A stretch of 55,529 bases of DNA. Origin: Lampropedia puyangensis. Lineage in GTDB: Bacteria > Pseudomonadota > Gammaproteobacteria > Burkholderiales > Burkholderiaceae_C. The notes under the pieces are model-generated. The model did not search any database. It worked only from the letters and a program-made list of their open reading frames with translations, and had not been told where the DNA came from. Position numbers and translations under genes: made by a program. Where the stretch lies: NCBI RefSeq assembly GCF_004833285.1, contig NZ_STFG01000014.1:43572-99100 (forward strand), in the 5' to 3' direction. Shown here piece by piece: positions 1-8,221 of this stretch; the stretch's first letter is position 1, and each line of letters opens with the position of its first letter.

Positions 1-2
1 TA

Positions 3-119
3 GTCGTGGGCGCAGTTGGTGGTGTTATCCTGCAGCCCGCGCGTGAACTGGCCTCACTTCTGAAGGGCAGGATGCAGCGCCGCTCCGATCACTGCGGAAG
101 TTGGGCCGCATGGTGTTGA
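3..119 (+). CDS. Possible 3' end of an unidentified gene cut by the window edge
   Basis: One plus-strand frame is open from the left edge to a TGA at 117-119. It would encode about 38 residues beginning Val-Val-Gly-Ala-Val-Gly-Gly. The first part is hydrophobic and the end is basic and Cys/Trp-containing. No family is recognisable from this fragment, and 117 open bases at this composition can occur by chance. The next gene starts only 16 bp later, which would be compatible with an upstream partner. Confidence 0.2.
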   Translation, partial: VVGAVGGVILQPARELASLLKGRMQRRSDHCGSWAAWC

Positions 120-135
120 CGGGGTAGACATAAAG

Positions 136-597
136 GTGTCGCAGATGTCGTTTCTTGATCCTGTTGTATTGGTGTTGCTGGGCACAGCGGTGCTGGGCAT
201 CGTCAGCCATAACACGGCGGTGACCGTGGCGATGGTGATTTTGCTGGCGGTGCGCTTGACACCGCTGCATCAATTCTTTCCTTGGATTGAGAAGAATGGC
301 TTGACGGTCGGTATTATTTTGTTGCTTGTTGGCGTGATGGCGCCGATTGCCAGCGGAAAGATTCCTGCTGAAGATTTGTTGCGCTCCTTGACGCAATGGA
401 AATCGCTATTGGCTATTGTTGTTGGGATTGGTGTGGCTTGGTTGGGGGGGCGGGGCGTTCCCCTGATGATGAGTCAGCCGGGTTTGGTGCCGGGTTTGAT
501 GATTGGGACCGTGATCGGGGTAGCTTTTTTCAAAGGGGTTCCTGTGGGGCCCTTGATTGCTGCCGGCATCTTGGCCGTATTCATGGGCAAGTGGTAG
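136..597 (+). CDS. DUF441 (YeaL-type) inner membrane protein
   Basis: The product is 153 residues, close to the usual length of the DUF441/YeaL family. It consists almost entirely of hydrophobic segments: about residues 10-40, 53-72, 88-105 and 115-150. The Gly-rich C-terminal half and the short charged loop with Trp-Lys-Ser are typical of the family. The biochemical role of the family is not known. Start: a GTG at 136 is used here; an in-frame ATG at 145 is equally possible and would remove three residues. The gene stands alone upstream of an amino acid ABC transporter and is probably not part of that operon. Confidence 0.8.
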   Translation: MSQMSFLDPVVLVLLGTAVLGIVSHNTAVTVAMVILLAVRLTPLHQFFPWIEKNGLTVGIILLLVGVMAPIASGKIPAEDLLRSLTQWKSLLAIVVGIGVAWLGGRGVPLMMSQPGLVPGLMIGTVIGVAFFKGVPVGPLIAAGILAVFMGKW

Positions 598-850
598 TAC
601 GCGGGCCATTGCGTTAACGGGGGCCATGAAGTGGGCGCGGTGTGAAGGATTCGTTGTAATCTGAGCCAACTGCGGTGACAATCATGGGTTGCCGTTGTCT
701 GTGGCTGCCAAGTGGTTTGAGAGGCAGCGAGCAGGGTGGCAGCAGATGCCGTTTGGTATGCTAGGTTGGAATTTTTGTGGGCGTGGCATGGATTGTGCTC
801 GTTCCATCATTTCATCTCACCATCACACTAATAGGAAAATAGGAACGCAC

Positions 851-1636
851 ATGTTCAAAATCAAAAATCTCTTGCTCGCCCCCGTTGTGGTTGCCATGGT
901 CGCTTCTGCACATGCCCAGACTGCAGCGCCCGCGCAAGATGCCAAGGCCGCGACGACGATTGTGGTCGGTCTGGACGACAACTTCCCACCCATGGGCTTT
1001 CGTGACGAGAAAAACGAGATCGTAGGCTTTGACATTGACATGGCCCGTGAGGTGGCCAAACGTCTGAACATCAATGCGCAATTCCGCCCAATCGACTGGA
1101 GCGCCAAAGAGGCCGAGCTCAACAGCAAGCGCGTGGATGTGCTATGGAATGGTTTGACGATCACGGAAGAGCGCAAAAAGCACATTGGCTTTACGGCGCC
1201 CTACATGGAAAACCACCAAATCATTGTGGTGTCGGCCAAGTCTGATATCACCAATAAAGCCGGTTTGGCAGGCAAAGTGGTGGGTGCCCAAGAAGGCAGC
1301 AGCGCCGTTGACGCCATCAACAAAGACGAGGCTGCTAAAACGTTCAAGCAACTCAAAACGTTTGGCGACAACATCACCGCGATGATGGATTTAGGCACAG
1401 GGCGTTTGGATGCTGTGGTGCTTGATGAAGTGGTGGGCCGTTACTACGTGGCCAAGCGCGCCAGCGAATTCAAGGTGTTGCAAGACCACTTCGGTACGGA
1501 AGAGTATGGTGTGGGCACGCGCAAAGATGATGCAGAGCTGTTGAAAAAACTTGACGACACGCTCGCGGGCATGAAAAAAGATGGCACTGCTCAGAAAATT
1601 TCTGAGCAGTGGTTTGGTGCCAATGTGATCAAGTAA
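851..1636 (+). CDS. Polar amino acid ABC transporter, periplasmic binding protein
   Basis: This is a 261-residue solute-binding protein of the family 3 (polar amino acid) type. It has a Sec signal peptide: basic N-terminus, hydrophobic stretch, and a likely cleavage after Ala-His-Ala near residue 20. The mature protein begins the ligand-binding fold with Val-Gly-Leu-Asp-Asp-Asn-Phe-Pro-Pro-Met-Gly-Phe and then Gly-Phe-Asp-Ile-Asp-Met, the family signature. The reading frame is open upstream to 689, but the ATG at 851 is chosen because the signal peptide starts there and a purine-rich AGGAA lies just upstream. It precedes a permease and an ATPase, completing an importer. The exact ligand (cystine, glutamine, basic or other polar amino acid) cannot be told from sequence. 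Confidence 0.9.
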   Translation: MFKIKNLLLAPVVVAMVASAHAQTAAPAQDAKAATTIVVGLDDNFPPMGFRDEKNEIVGFDIDMAREVAKRLNINAQFRPIDWSAKEAELNSKRVDVLWNGLTITEERKKHIGFTAPYMENHQIIVVSAKSDITNKAGLAGKVVGAQEGSSAVDAINKDEAAKTFKQLKTFGDNITAMMDLGTGRLDAVVLDEVVGRYYVAKRASEFKVLQDHFGTEEYGVGTRKDDAELLKKLDDTLAGMKKDGTAQKISEQWFGANVIK

Positions 1637-1692
1637 TCCGTGTGCCTACTGCGCCTTGTCTATGGGGCGCAGCAGTGGCCCATGCCATTGAC

Positions 1693-1736
1693 AATGCCGA
1701 GGTGGGGCCTGCTTCACCACGGCATTTGCCTTTTTT
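1693..1736 (+). terminator. Intra-operon hairpin with T-run (attenuating terminator)
   Basis: An AATGCCG arm at 1693-1699 pairs with CGGCATT at 1720-1726, and an inner GGTG (1701-1704) pairs with CACC (1715-1718). Six consecutive T follow at 1731-1736. It lies between the binding-protein gene and the permease gene, where a partial terminator would keep the binding protein in excess over the membrane components. Confidence 0.7.
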
Positions 1737-1810
1737 ATCTGTTGGCCTTTTTTAGTATTTTTATGCTGTGATGTGGGGCTGCTGCGCACATCACTTTTGA
1801 AGTTTCTGTC

Positions 1811-2455
1811 ATGAACTACGTCCTCTCCATGCTGCCCGCGCTCTGGCAGGGCTTGCAGGTGACGCTGACTCTGTTCGCTATCACCTTGTCGCTGGCTATT
1901 CCGCTCGGATTGCTGCTGGCGTTGGCGCGCATTTCGCGCTTCGGGTTGCTGAGCGGTTTGGTCAACGGCTACATCTGGTTGATGCGTGGCACGCCGCTGC
2001 TGTTGCAAATCTTTTTTATCTATTTTGCGCTGCCCGGTATCGGCATCACCTTGCCCGATTTTCCGACCGCTGTTGTGGCCTTTGTGCTCAATTACGCCGC
2101 CTACTTTGCCGAGATTTTCCGCTCCGGCATTCAGTCCGTTGACCGGGGCCAGTACGAAGGCGCCAAGGTTTTGGGCCTGACCTATCCGCAAACCATGCGC
2201 CGCATTGTGATGCCGCAAATGGTGCGGCAAATTCTGCCGCCGATGAGCAACGAGACCATCACCCTGGTCAAGGACACCTCGCTGATTTATGTGCTGGCGC
2301 TCAACGACTTGTTACGTGCAGCACGCCAGATTGTGCAGCGTGATTTTGAGATCACCGCGTTTGTGGTGGCCGCCGCGTTTTATCTGCTGATGACGCTGGT
2401 GCTGACCTGGATTTTCCAGCGCTTGGAGCGACACTATGCCCGATACGACCAGTAA
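1811..2455 (+). CDS. Polar amino acid ABC transporter, permease
   Basis: The product is 214 residues, the normal length of HisM/GlnP-type permeases. It has a periplasm-facing N-terminus, about five membrane segments, and the cytoplasmic EAA loop around residues 115-140 (Glu-Gly-Ala-Lys-Val-Leu-Gly-Leu), which docks to the ATPase. The motif Arg-Gly-Thr-Pro-Leu-Leu near residue 60 is characteristic of the family. The stop codon overlaps the start of the ATPase gene by 20 bp, so the two are translationally coupled. A single permease gene implies a homodimeric channel. The preceding hairpin probably lowers its transcription relative to the binding protein. Confidence 0.9.
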   Translation: MNYVLSMLPALWQGLQVTLTLFAITLSLAIPLGLLLALARISRFGLLSGLVNGYIWLMRGTPLLLQIFFIYFALPGIGITLPDFPTAVVAFVLNYAAYFAEIFRSGIQSVDRGQYEGAKVLGLTYPQTMRRIVMPQMVRQILPPMSNETITLVKDTSLIYVLALNDLLRAARQIVQRDFEITAFVVAAAFYLLMTLVLTWIFQRLERHYARYDQ

Positions 2456-3239
2456 TACCCCAGCCGCAGCGCAAGCCGCGCGCTGGATGATTCAAGCTCA
2501 GGGCGTGGGTAAATCCTTTGGTGCGCACCGTGTACTGAACCAGGTGTCGCTGGACTTGGCCCAGGGCGAAGTGGTGGCGGTGATTGGTCCTTCTGGCTCA
2601 GGCAAAAGCACATTTTTGCGCTGCCTGAACCACTTGGAAACGATTGACGAAGGCAGCATCCAGATCGAAGGCGAAGCCTTGGCCCAGCCTGATGCGACTG
2701 GCCGCAGCGCCTATGTGCCTGAGCGCGAAGTGCGCCGCATCTGCCGCAAAATGGGCATGGTGTTCCAGTCCTTCAATTTGTTTCCGCACATGACGGTGCT
2801 GCAAAACATCATTGAAGCGCCAATGACCGTCAAGGGCATCAGCCGCGACGAGATCATCCCCAAAGCCGAGCGTTTGCTCGACAAGGTGGGCTTGCTGGCC
2901 AAGCGTGACAACTACCCAGGTCGCCTCTCGGGCGGGCAAAAGCAGCGCGTGGCGATTGCGCGGGCTTTGGCGATGGAGCCCGAGATCATGCTGTTTGACG
3001 AGCCCACCTCGGCGCTGGATCCGGAATTGACCGTGGAGGTCTTGCACACCATGCGCGATCTGGCCCGCGAGCACATGACCATGCTGGTCGTGACCCACGA
3101 AATGGGCTTTGCCCGTGAAGTCGCCAACCGCGTGGCTTTCATGGACCAGGGCCAGTTGATTGAGATTGCGCCTGCGGCCAATTTCTTCACCAGCCCGCAG
3201 CATGAGCGCACGAAGGCGTTTTTGCGCCAGATGCTGTAA
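2436..3239 (+). CDS. Polar amino acid ABC transporter, ATP-binding protein
   Basis: The product is a 267-residue GlnQ/HisP-type ATPase. The Walker A motif Gly-Pro-Ser-Gly-Ser-Gly-Lys-Ser is near residue 52, the Q-loop is in Met-Val-Phe-Gln-Ser-Phe-Asn-Leu-Phe, the ABC signature is Leu-Ser-Gly-Gly-Gln, and the Walker B is [10 protein letters not shown]. The switch His is in Val-Thr-His-Glu-Met-Gly-Phe-Ala, as is typical for amino acid importers. An insertion of roughly ten residues (Gln-Pro-Asp-Ala-Thr-Gly-Arg region) before the Q-loop resembles HisP-like members. It is the last gene of the transporter operon. Confidence 0.92.
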   Translation: MPDTTSNTPAAAQAARWMIQAQGVGKSFGAHRVLNQVSLDLAQGEVVAVIGPSGSGKSTFLRCLNHLETIDEGSIQIEGEALAQPDATGRSAYVPEREVRRICRKMGMVFQSFNLFPHMTVLQNIIEAPMTVKGISRDEIIPKAERLLDKVGLLAKRDNYPGRLSGGQKQRVAIARALAMEPEIMLFDEPTSALDPELTVEVLHTMRDLAREHMTMLVVTHEMGFAREVANRVAFMDQGQLIEIAPAANFFTSPQHERTKAFLRQML

Positions 3240-3272
3240 GCGCCTCAACGCATTTGAGCCTATCGCCATACG

Positions 3273-3302
3273 AACAAAGCGCCTGTTTCCAGGCACTTTG
3301 TT
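3273..3302 (+). terminator. Hairpin after the ABC transporter operon
   Basis: AACAAAG (3273-3279) pairs with CTTTGTT (3296-3302), and GCCTG (3281-3285) pairs with CAGGC (3290-3294). There is one mismatch and a TTTC loop. A short T-rich tract follows. It sits between the plus-strand transporter and the converging minus-strand acylase gene. Confidence 0.6.
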
Positions 3303-3363
3303 GTTTCTACGGTGAGGAGCAAACCCTGCTGCAGGACTGGCTCCTACCTATCGACCATGCAGA

Positions 3364-5808
3364 TCATTCGCTGATGCTGCTGGTACGCAAGCTAGGGGCT
3401 TGGGCAATTTCCGCTTCACTGAATGGCAGGCGCACCCATTGCTGCTGGCTATAGGCCTGGCTGTAGTCGCCGTAATGCGGCGAGGCTGGGTCGTCAGAGA
3501 GCGAGAAGGTCAGGAACGAATAGGCCTCGACCCCGCTGGATGGGAAGCTCACTACTTGCATGTAGGAGTTGCCGTGTGGTTGGCCATCCATGCTGAAACC
3601 GGTCGAAGTTAGGCGCAATTCCGAGCAGTTAATGGTGAAGTAACCCACGCCACCGCAACCGCCGTACAAAGGCAGGCGCTCGCCACTGCGCGTCAGGTAT
3701 AGCACTTCACCACGCGGTGCATCCAGCGCAAAACCGGAGGCTTGCACGGTCGCGACGGCCGTATCAAAGGCTTGCGCCAACTGCGCCCGTGTTGCGGGGT
3801 TGATGTCGCGCGGTGTGTTCAGCGGATCTTGGGCATCGAACGGCGTCAGGTACAAGGTGCTGCTGGCCACGCTGCCCAGGTTCATCCAGAACTCGTCCCA
3901 GAGGTGCGAGCCGCGTGAGCTGGCCGTGCCCCGGTTGTCCCAGGCTGCGAGCACTGCGCAAGCATTGGCACGCGAGGCTGCGTCATCGCCTTCGCAGACC
4001 AGGTCCAGAATTTCGTCCTTGAAACGTGTCGACTCGATGCGACTGTCCAACACCATCTGCCGCACGATGCTGCTGGTAGCCAGATTGCTGCCATAGCTAT
4101 CGGTGCCTGCCAAACGCTCCAGTGCCATGCGGTGGCCCAAGCGGGTGCGCAGGGTTTGGGCTTGTGTTCCGGCTGGGCCAAAAATGCTGGGGAAACCGGT
4201 CAATGGCGCGTTGGCATTGGTCAGCCAATAGCTGTCGTTCATGTTGCCGACGTAGTCGCTGCGGCGCAGGCTCGGCATGCGCGCTGGGCCAATGGCCCCG
4301 GCTTGCACCGAGTCTGCATCGCTTTGCCAGTTGCAGGCGCTGCGCGAGCCGTCGAGCACTGGCACACCGGGCAAGGCCACAGCAGCTGCGGCCGAGAAGG
4401 GCGTGCCGCAACTGGCCAGCAGGCTTTCAGGTGCATTGGGCACGGCGCCAATATCCGCATACCAGACCTGCTCGGAGCCACGGCCTGCGGCGATGGTGTT
4501 GACCCATGGAATGGCTGATTCTTCGCGTTGGATGTTGGCAAATTCATCGAGCGAGCCGGCTTGGCTCCAGCGCATCCAATTGCGCACGGTGCGGTAGTTC
4601 AGCGCATTCACATCGCGAATCACCACGGCACTTTGCGCATTCCAGCCCAGCGCAGGATGTAGGGCACTCAGGTTGATAACCGGGCCTTGTTCGGTTGCGT
4701 ACAAGGTGCGTTTGACGGTGGTTTGCCCGCCATCAACACCTTTGACGCTGACTTCGATATCACGCGCAATAAACGGTTTGGCTTGGCCATCCAAGACGTA
4801 GCGGGTTGGATCATTGGGGTCCAGAGTCATGCCAAAGAAACCAAAGCGGCGTGCGGTCGAGACCGTGTGGCTCCAGGCCACGTCGTTGTTAAAGCCAATT
4901 TGCGGAATCGGAAAACCCAGAAACGATGCACCACTGACGTTGACTTGGCCGTCGATGGTCAACTGCATCTGGTAGAAGCGGTCTACGCCTTTCCAGTACC
5001 AGTGTGGGTTGCCAAACAACACGGCGCTGCTGCCCGTGGCTTGCGGCCCAAAACCGTACATATTGCTGCCAATACCGGCATTGCCTCCAACTTGCAAGTC
5101 GGGTGTTTTCATGCTGCCGGGCGCTATCTCCATAGGAGTTGCTTGGGCTGCCGACTTGGCTGAAGATTGAGTTGCAGACGCGGCTGGCGGCTGGGCATTG
5201 GCGATCATCGCAACAAAATTGCTGTAGCCACCCGCCAGGTTGGCACCCATCACGCGACGCCACATGTCAAGCGCGGTGATCGGCTGCACCCATTCGGCGC
5301 TGCGGCAAGCGCTGTTGGCGTTGGCTTGACTGGATTTGGCTTCGGTGATGTAGCGGTTGTAGCCAGCGGCAAAGCCTTCCATCGCCTCAAGCGCATCGTT
5401 GGTTTGCGCCGCCATCATGGCTTTGACGGCCTCGTCATTGGCTACATGTTTGAAGAACAGGTCTGAGTCCAGATTGCGTGGTCGGCCAATGGTGGACGAG
5501 TAGGCCGCCAGCGCATCTGCGCCGAAATATTTGGAGCGCTCGCCCCGAAAGGTCAGGAAACCGTCGGCCAAGGTACACAGATCGTCGCTGGCTTGCGCGT
5601 AGCCCGCGCCGTAGCCCAAACCTGCCCAGTTACTGGCCTTGATGTGGGGGATGCTCATCTCGGTACGGCGAATTTCGGCGCTGTAAGTAGTGGGGTCGGG
5701 CGGTGTGCCGCCATTGTCGTCGTTGTCTGAGCCGCCGCAGGCGGCCAAGGCCAGCACGGCACCGATGGGTAAACACCATCGTGGTATGTGATGTTGTGGA
5801 AATGGCAT
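3364..5808 (-). CDS. Penicillin acylase / AHL acylase-family lipoprotein
   Basis: The product is an 814-residue Ntn-hydrolase of the penicillin amidase family, which cleaves amide bonds of acyl side chains (beta-lactams, acyl-homoserine lactones, peptides). The precursor has a lipoprotein signal peptide with lipobox Leu-Ala-Ala-Cys at Cys24, followed by an acidic linker. The alpha chain would be about residues 40-247. Autocleavage is expected at Gly247-Ser248 in Gly-Ile-Gly-Ser-Asn-Met, which would expose Ser248 as the beta-chain nucleophile. The beta chain continues with the expected Gly-Asn-Pro-His and Gly-Phe-Asn motifs. An AGGAGAC ribosome site precedes the start. The gene is monocistronic. 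Members of this branch are often annotated as acylases without a proven substrate. Membrane anchoring by lipid suggests an action in the periplasm or at the outer membrane. Confidence 0.85.
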   Translation of the reverse strand: MPFPQHHIPRWCLPIGAVLALAACGGSDNDDNGGTPPDPTTYSAEIRRTEMSIPHIKASNWAGLGYGAGYAQASDDLCTLADGFLTFRGERSKYFGADALAAYSSTIGRPRNLDSDLFFKHVANDEAVKAMMAAQTNDALEAMEGFAAGYNRYITEAKSSQANANSACRSAEWVQPITALDMWRRVMGANLAGGYSNFVAMIANAQPPAASATQSSAKSAAQATPMEIAPGSMKTPDLQVGGNAGIGSNMYGFGPQATGSSAVLFGNPHWYWKGVDRFYQMQLTIDGQVNVSGASFLGFPIPQIGFNNDVAWSHTVSTARRFGFFGMTLDPNDPTRYVLDGQAKPFIARDIEVSVKGVDGGQTTVKRTLYATEQGPVINLSALHPALGWNAQSAVVIRDVNALNYRTVRNWMRWSQAGSLDEFANIQREESAIPWVNTIAAGRGSEQVWYADIGAVPNAPESLLASCGTPFSAAAAVALPGVPVLDGSRSACNWQSDADSVQAGAIGPARMPSLRRSDYVGNMNDSYWLTNANAPLTGFPSIFGPAGTQAQTLRTRLGHRMALERLAGTDSYGSNLATSSIVRQMVLDSRIESTRFKDEILDLVCEGDDAASRANACAVLAAWDNRGTASSRGSHLWDEFWMNLGSVASSTLYLTPFDAQDPLNTPRDINPATRAQLAQAFDTAVATVQASGFALDAPRGEVLYLTRSGERLPLYGGCGGVGYFTINCSELRLTSTGFSMDGQPHGNSYMQVVSFPSSGVEAYSFLTFSLSDDPASPHYGDYSQAYSQQQWVRLPFSEAEIAQAPSLRTSSISE

Positions 5809-6061
5809 GGTTTGTCTCCTATTTTGGTGGTTGTCGTCTCTACTGCAGGGGCTTGTTCAGTGCGCGATAGGCATCTCTGCACTCTGGTTTTAGCCCATGC
5901 AAAGTGTAGGAGTGCCAAAGTACACGCGCATGCGCGTAAACCCGCGGGAAATGGGGCGCAACAATCGCTGGGGCAAACAACCATTGTGAGCGTATGGCGC
6001 AGCGCTCAATGTTCGGCGTAATGAGGCCTGATTCTGTAGGCCTATCCCATCAAAACAGGTT

Positions 6062-6715
6062 TCAGCCCAATGCGGGCAGTTTCGCTTTGAGTGCCCTGGC
6101 CGCTTCGGCGGGGTCAGCTGCATGGGTAATAGCACGAACAACCACTACCCGTGTCGCACCTGCTTGCACGACGCTTTCAATGGTCTCCAGATCAACGCCA
6201 CCAATCGCAAACCACGGCTTGCTTGTCGCTTGTGCCGCTTGTGCGACTTGGCGGACAACGTCCAAGCCCGTGGCGGGTCTGCCGGGCTTGGTCGGTGTGG
6301 GCCAGACAGGGCCAATGCAATAGTAGTCAGCCACGCTTTGCATCGCTTGTTGCGCTTGTTCCACGCTGTGGGTGGATTGCCCAAGCAGCACGTCTTTCCC
6401 CAGTAGTTGGCGTGCTGCGGGCAATGGTATGTCGCCTTGCCCCAAGTGCAGGATAGGGGCATGTGCCAGCAGGGCCATATCGGCGCGGTCATTGGCAGAA
6501 AATAGCTTGCCATGGCGAGCGGCTGCAGCACGCAATGCAGCAAAATAATCAAGCTCTTGCGCCGCCTCCATGCGTTTGTCACGCAATTGGATGATGTCTA
6601 CGCCAGCATCAAAGACCATGCTGGCCCAGTCCTCAAACGCCTTGAGCGAAAGCCCTTGCGCATCGGTGCAGACATAAAGCTGGGCTTGGGAGAGAGGGGA
6701 GGGGATGGCGGTCAT
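6062..6715 (-). CDS. thiE: Thiamine phosphate synthase
   Basis: ThiE joins the pyrimidine (HMP-PP) and thiazole phosphate halves of thiamine in the cytoplasm. The 217-residue product shows the TIM-barrel motifs of the family: Gln-Leu-Arg-Asp-Lys early, Ala-Asn-Asp-Arg, His-Leu-Gly-Gln-Gly-Asp, Gly-Gln-Ser-Thr-His-Ser, [10 protein letters not shown], and Ala-Ile-Gly-Gly-Val. The frame extends to an ATG at 6742, adding nine residues; neither start has a strong ribosome site, and the inner one matches normal family length. It is divergent from the TPP-riboswitch-controlled thiS-thiG-thiF genes and no riboswitch is visible on its own side. Confidence 0.9.
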   Translation of the reverse strand: MTAIPSPLSQAQLYVCTDAQGLSLKAFEDWASMVFDAGVDIIQLRDKRMEAAQELDYFAALRAAAARHGKLFSANDRADMALLAHAPILHLGQGDIPLPAARQLLGKDVLLGQSTHSVEQAQQAMQSVADYYCIGPVWPTPTKPGRPATGLDVVRQVAQAAQATSKPWFAIGGVDLETIESVVQAGATRVVVVRAITHAADPAEAARALKAKLPALG

Positions 6716-6804
6716 GGTGTGGTGTAAGGCATAAAAAGCCATTCTTGGTGTAGACTTGCCAGCTGATTGTAGGGGTGTTTTTCGGCCCCCTGCGCACCTC
6801 TTGT

Positions 6805-6915
6805 TAATGCACGGGAGCCAGTGTGACTGGCTGAGAGGGCAATGGCAGTGTCAAACACACACTGCAGCTTGCTGACCGTTGAACCTGATCCGGCTTACAC
6901 CGGCGTAGGAAGCCA
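6805..6915 (+). promoter_or_regulatory. TPP riboswitch (THI element)
   Basis: The conserved blocks occur in order: ACGGGAGC at 6811-6818, the CTGAGAGGG box at 6831-6839, GACCGTTGAACCTGATC at 6874-6890, and GGCTTACACCGGCGTAGGAAG at about 6892-6912. These form the pyrimidine-sensing and pyrophosphate-sensing arms of a TPP aptamer. The variable arm (GTGTC...ACACAC region, 6848-6862) lies between them. The final GTAGGAAG resembles a ribosome site and lies 3-8 bases before an ATG at 6915, so ligand binding could occlude translation directly. The regulated genes are thiS-thiG-thiF. Confidence 0.92.
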
Positions 6916-7076
6916 TGCCCCATTCTGAACCTCCCCGTTGTTGTGCTCGTGTGCTGCTGGTTTCAAACCTGCGGCAGCACTGCTGCGCGTGCGTTTTGCG
7001 AGCAGGGGGCCTTTGGCGCCTTGGTCGGCATCTTCTCTTCCCCTTATTTGCCCAAGAGTTTCACTATGCCTATTGA
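6915..7076 (+). CDS. Possible leader ORF between the TPP riboswitch and thiS
   Basis: An ATG sits three bases after the riboswitch's GTAGGAAG, which can serve as its ribosome site. The frame runs 53 codons and stops at 7074-7076, overlapping the first 11 bases of thiS. The predicted peptide is rich in Cys, Arg and Leu and matches nothing I recognise. Its position suggests translational coupling: ribosomes loaded at the switch-controlled site would stop at the thiS start. It could equally be fortuitous, or the relic of a lost gene such as thiC or thiO. I assign no function to the peptide itself. Confidence 0.3.
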   Translation: MPHSEPPRCCARVLLVSNLRQHCCACVLRAGGLWRLGRHLLFPLFAQEFHYAY

Positions 7077-7332
7077 TCCTGCTGGTGTTTCTGCCAGCCT
7101 GTCCATTTCACTCAACGGTCAAGCGTACACCACACAGGCGCGCACGGTGGGCGCGCTTGTTGAAGAGATGACCGGGAGTTCAGTGAATGCCCAAGGCCTG
7201 GCTGCAGATGGCAAACGGCTGGGGATTGCCGTTGCAGTCGACAGCGCCGTGGTGCCCCGCGGCCAATGGCATACCCATGCGTTGCTCAATGGCGCAAAGG
7301 TTGAGGTGGTGACTGCCAAGCAAGGTGGCTGA
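7066..7332 (+). CDS. thiS: Sulfur carrier protein ThiS
   Basis: The product is an 88-residue ubiquitin-like protein ending in Gly-Gly, the C-terminus that is adenylated and converted to thiocarboxylate to donate sulfur for the thiazole ring. The core begins Ser-Ile-Ser-Leu-Asn-Gly-Gln and includes Val-Gly-Ala-Leu-Val, Ala-Val-Asp-Ser-Ala-Val-Val-Pro-Arg and Leu-Asn-Gly-Ala-Lys-Val-Glu-Val-Val, all typical. It is about 20 residues longer than the usual 66. The extra residues lie at the N-terminus and before Leu-Gly-Ile-Ala-Val. The ATG at 7066 is preferred over the longer open frame from 6943, which would reach back towards the riboswitch without a ribosome site. Confidence 0.88.
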   Translation: MPIDPAGVSASLSISLNGQAYTTQARTVGALVEEMTGSSVNAQGLAADGKRLGIAVAVDSAVVPRGQWHTHALLNGAKVEVVTAKQGG

Positions 7333-7383
7333 ACCAATACAGATCAGATGCATGGCTGCATGCAAGGCGCGGCAGCCTCATGA

Positions 7384-8211
<828 letters not shown>

Positions 8212-8221
8212 AGGATTGGGC

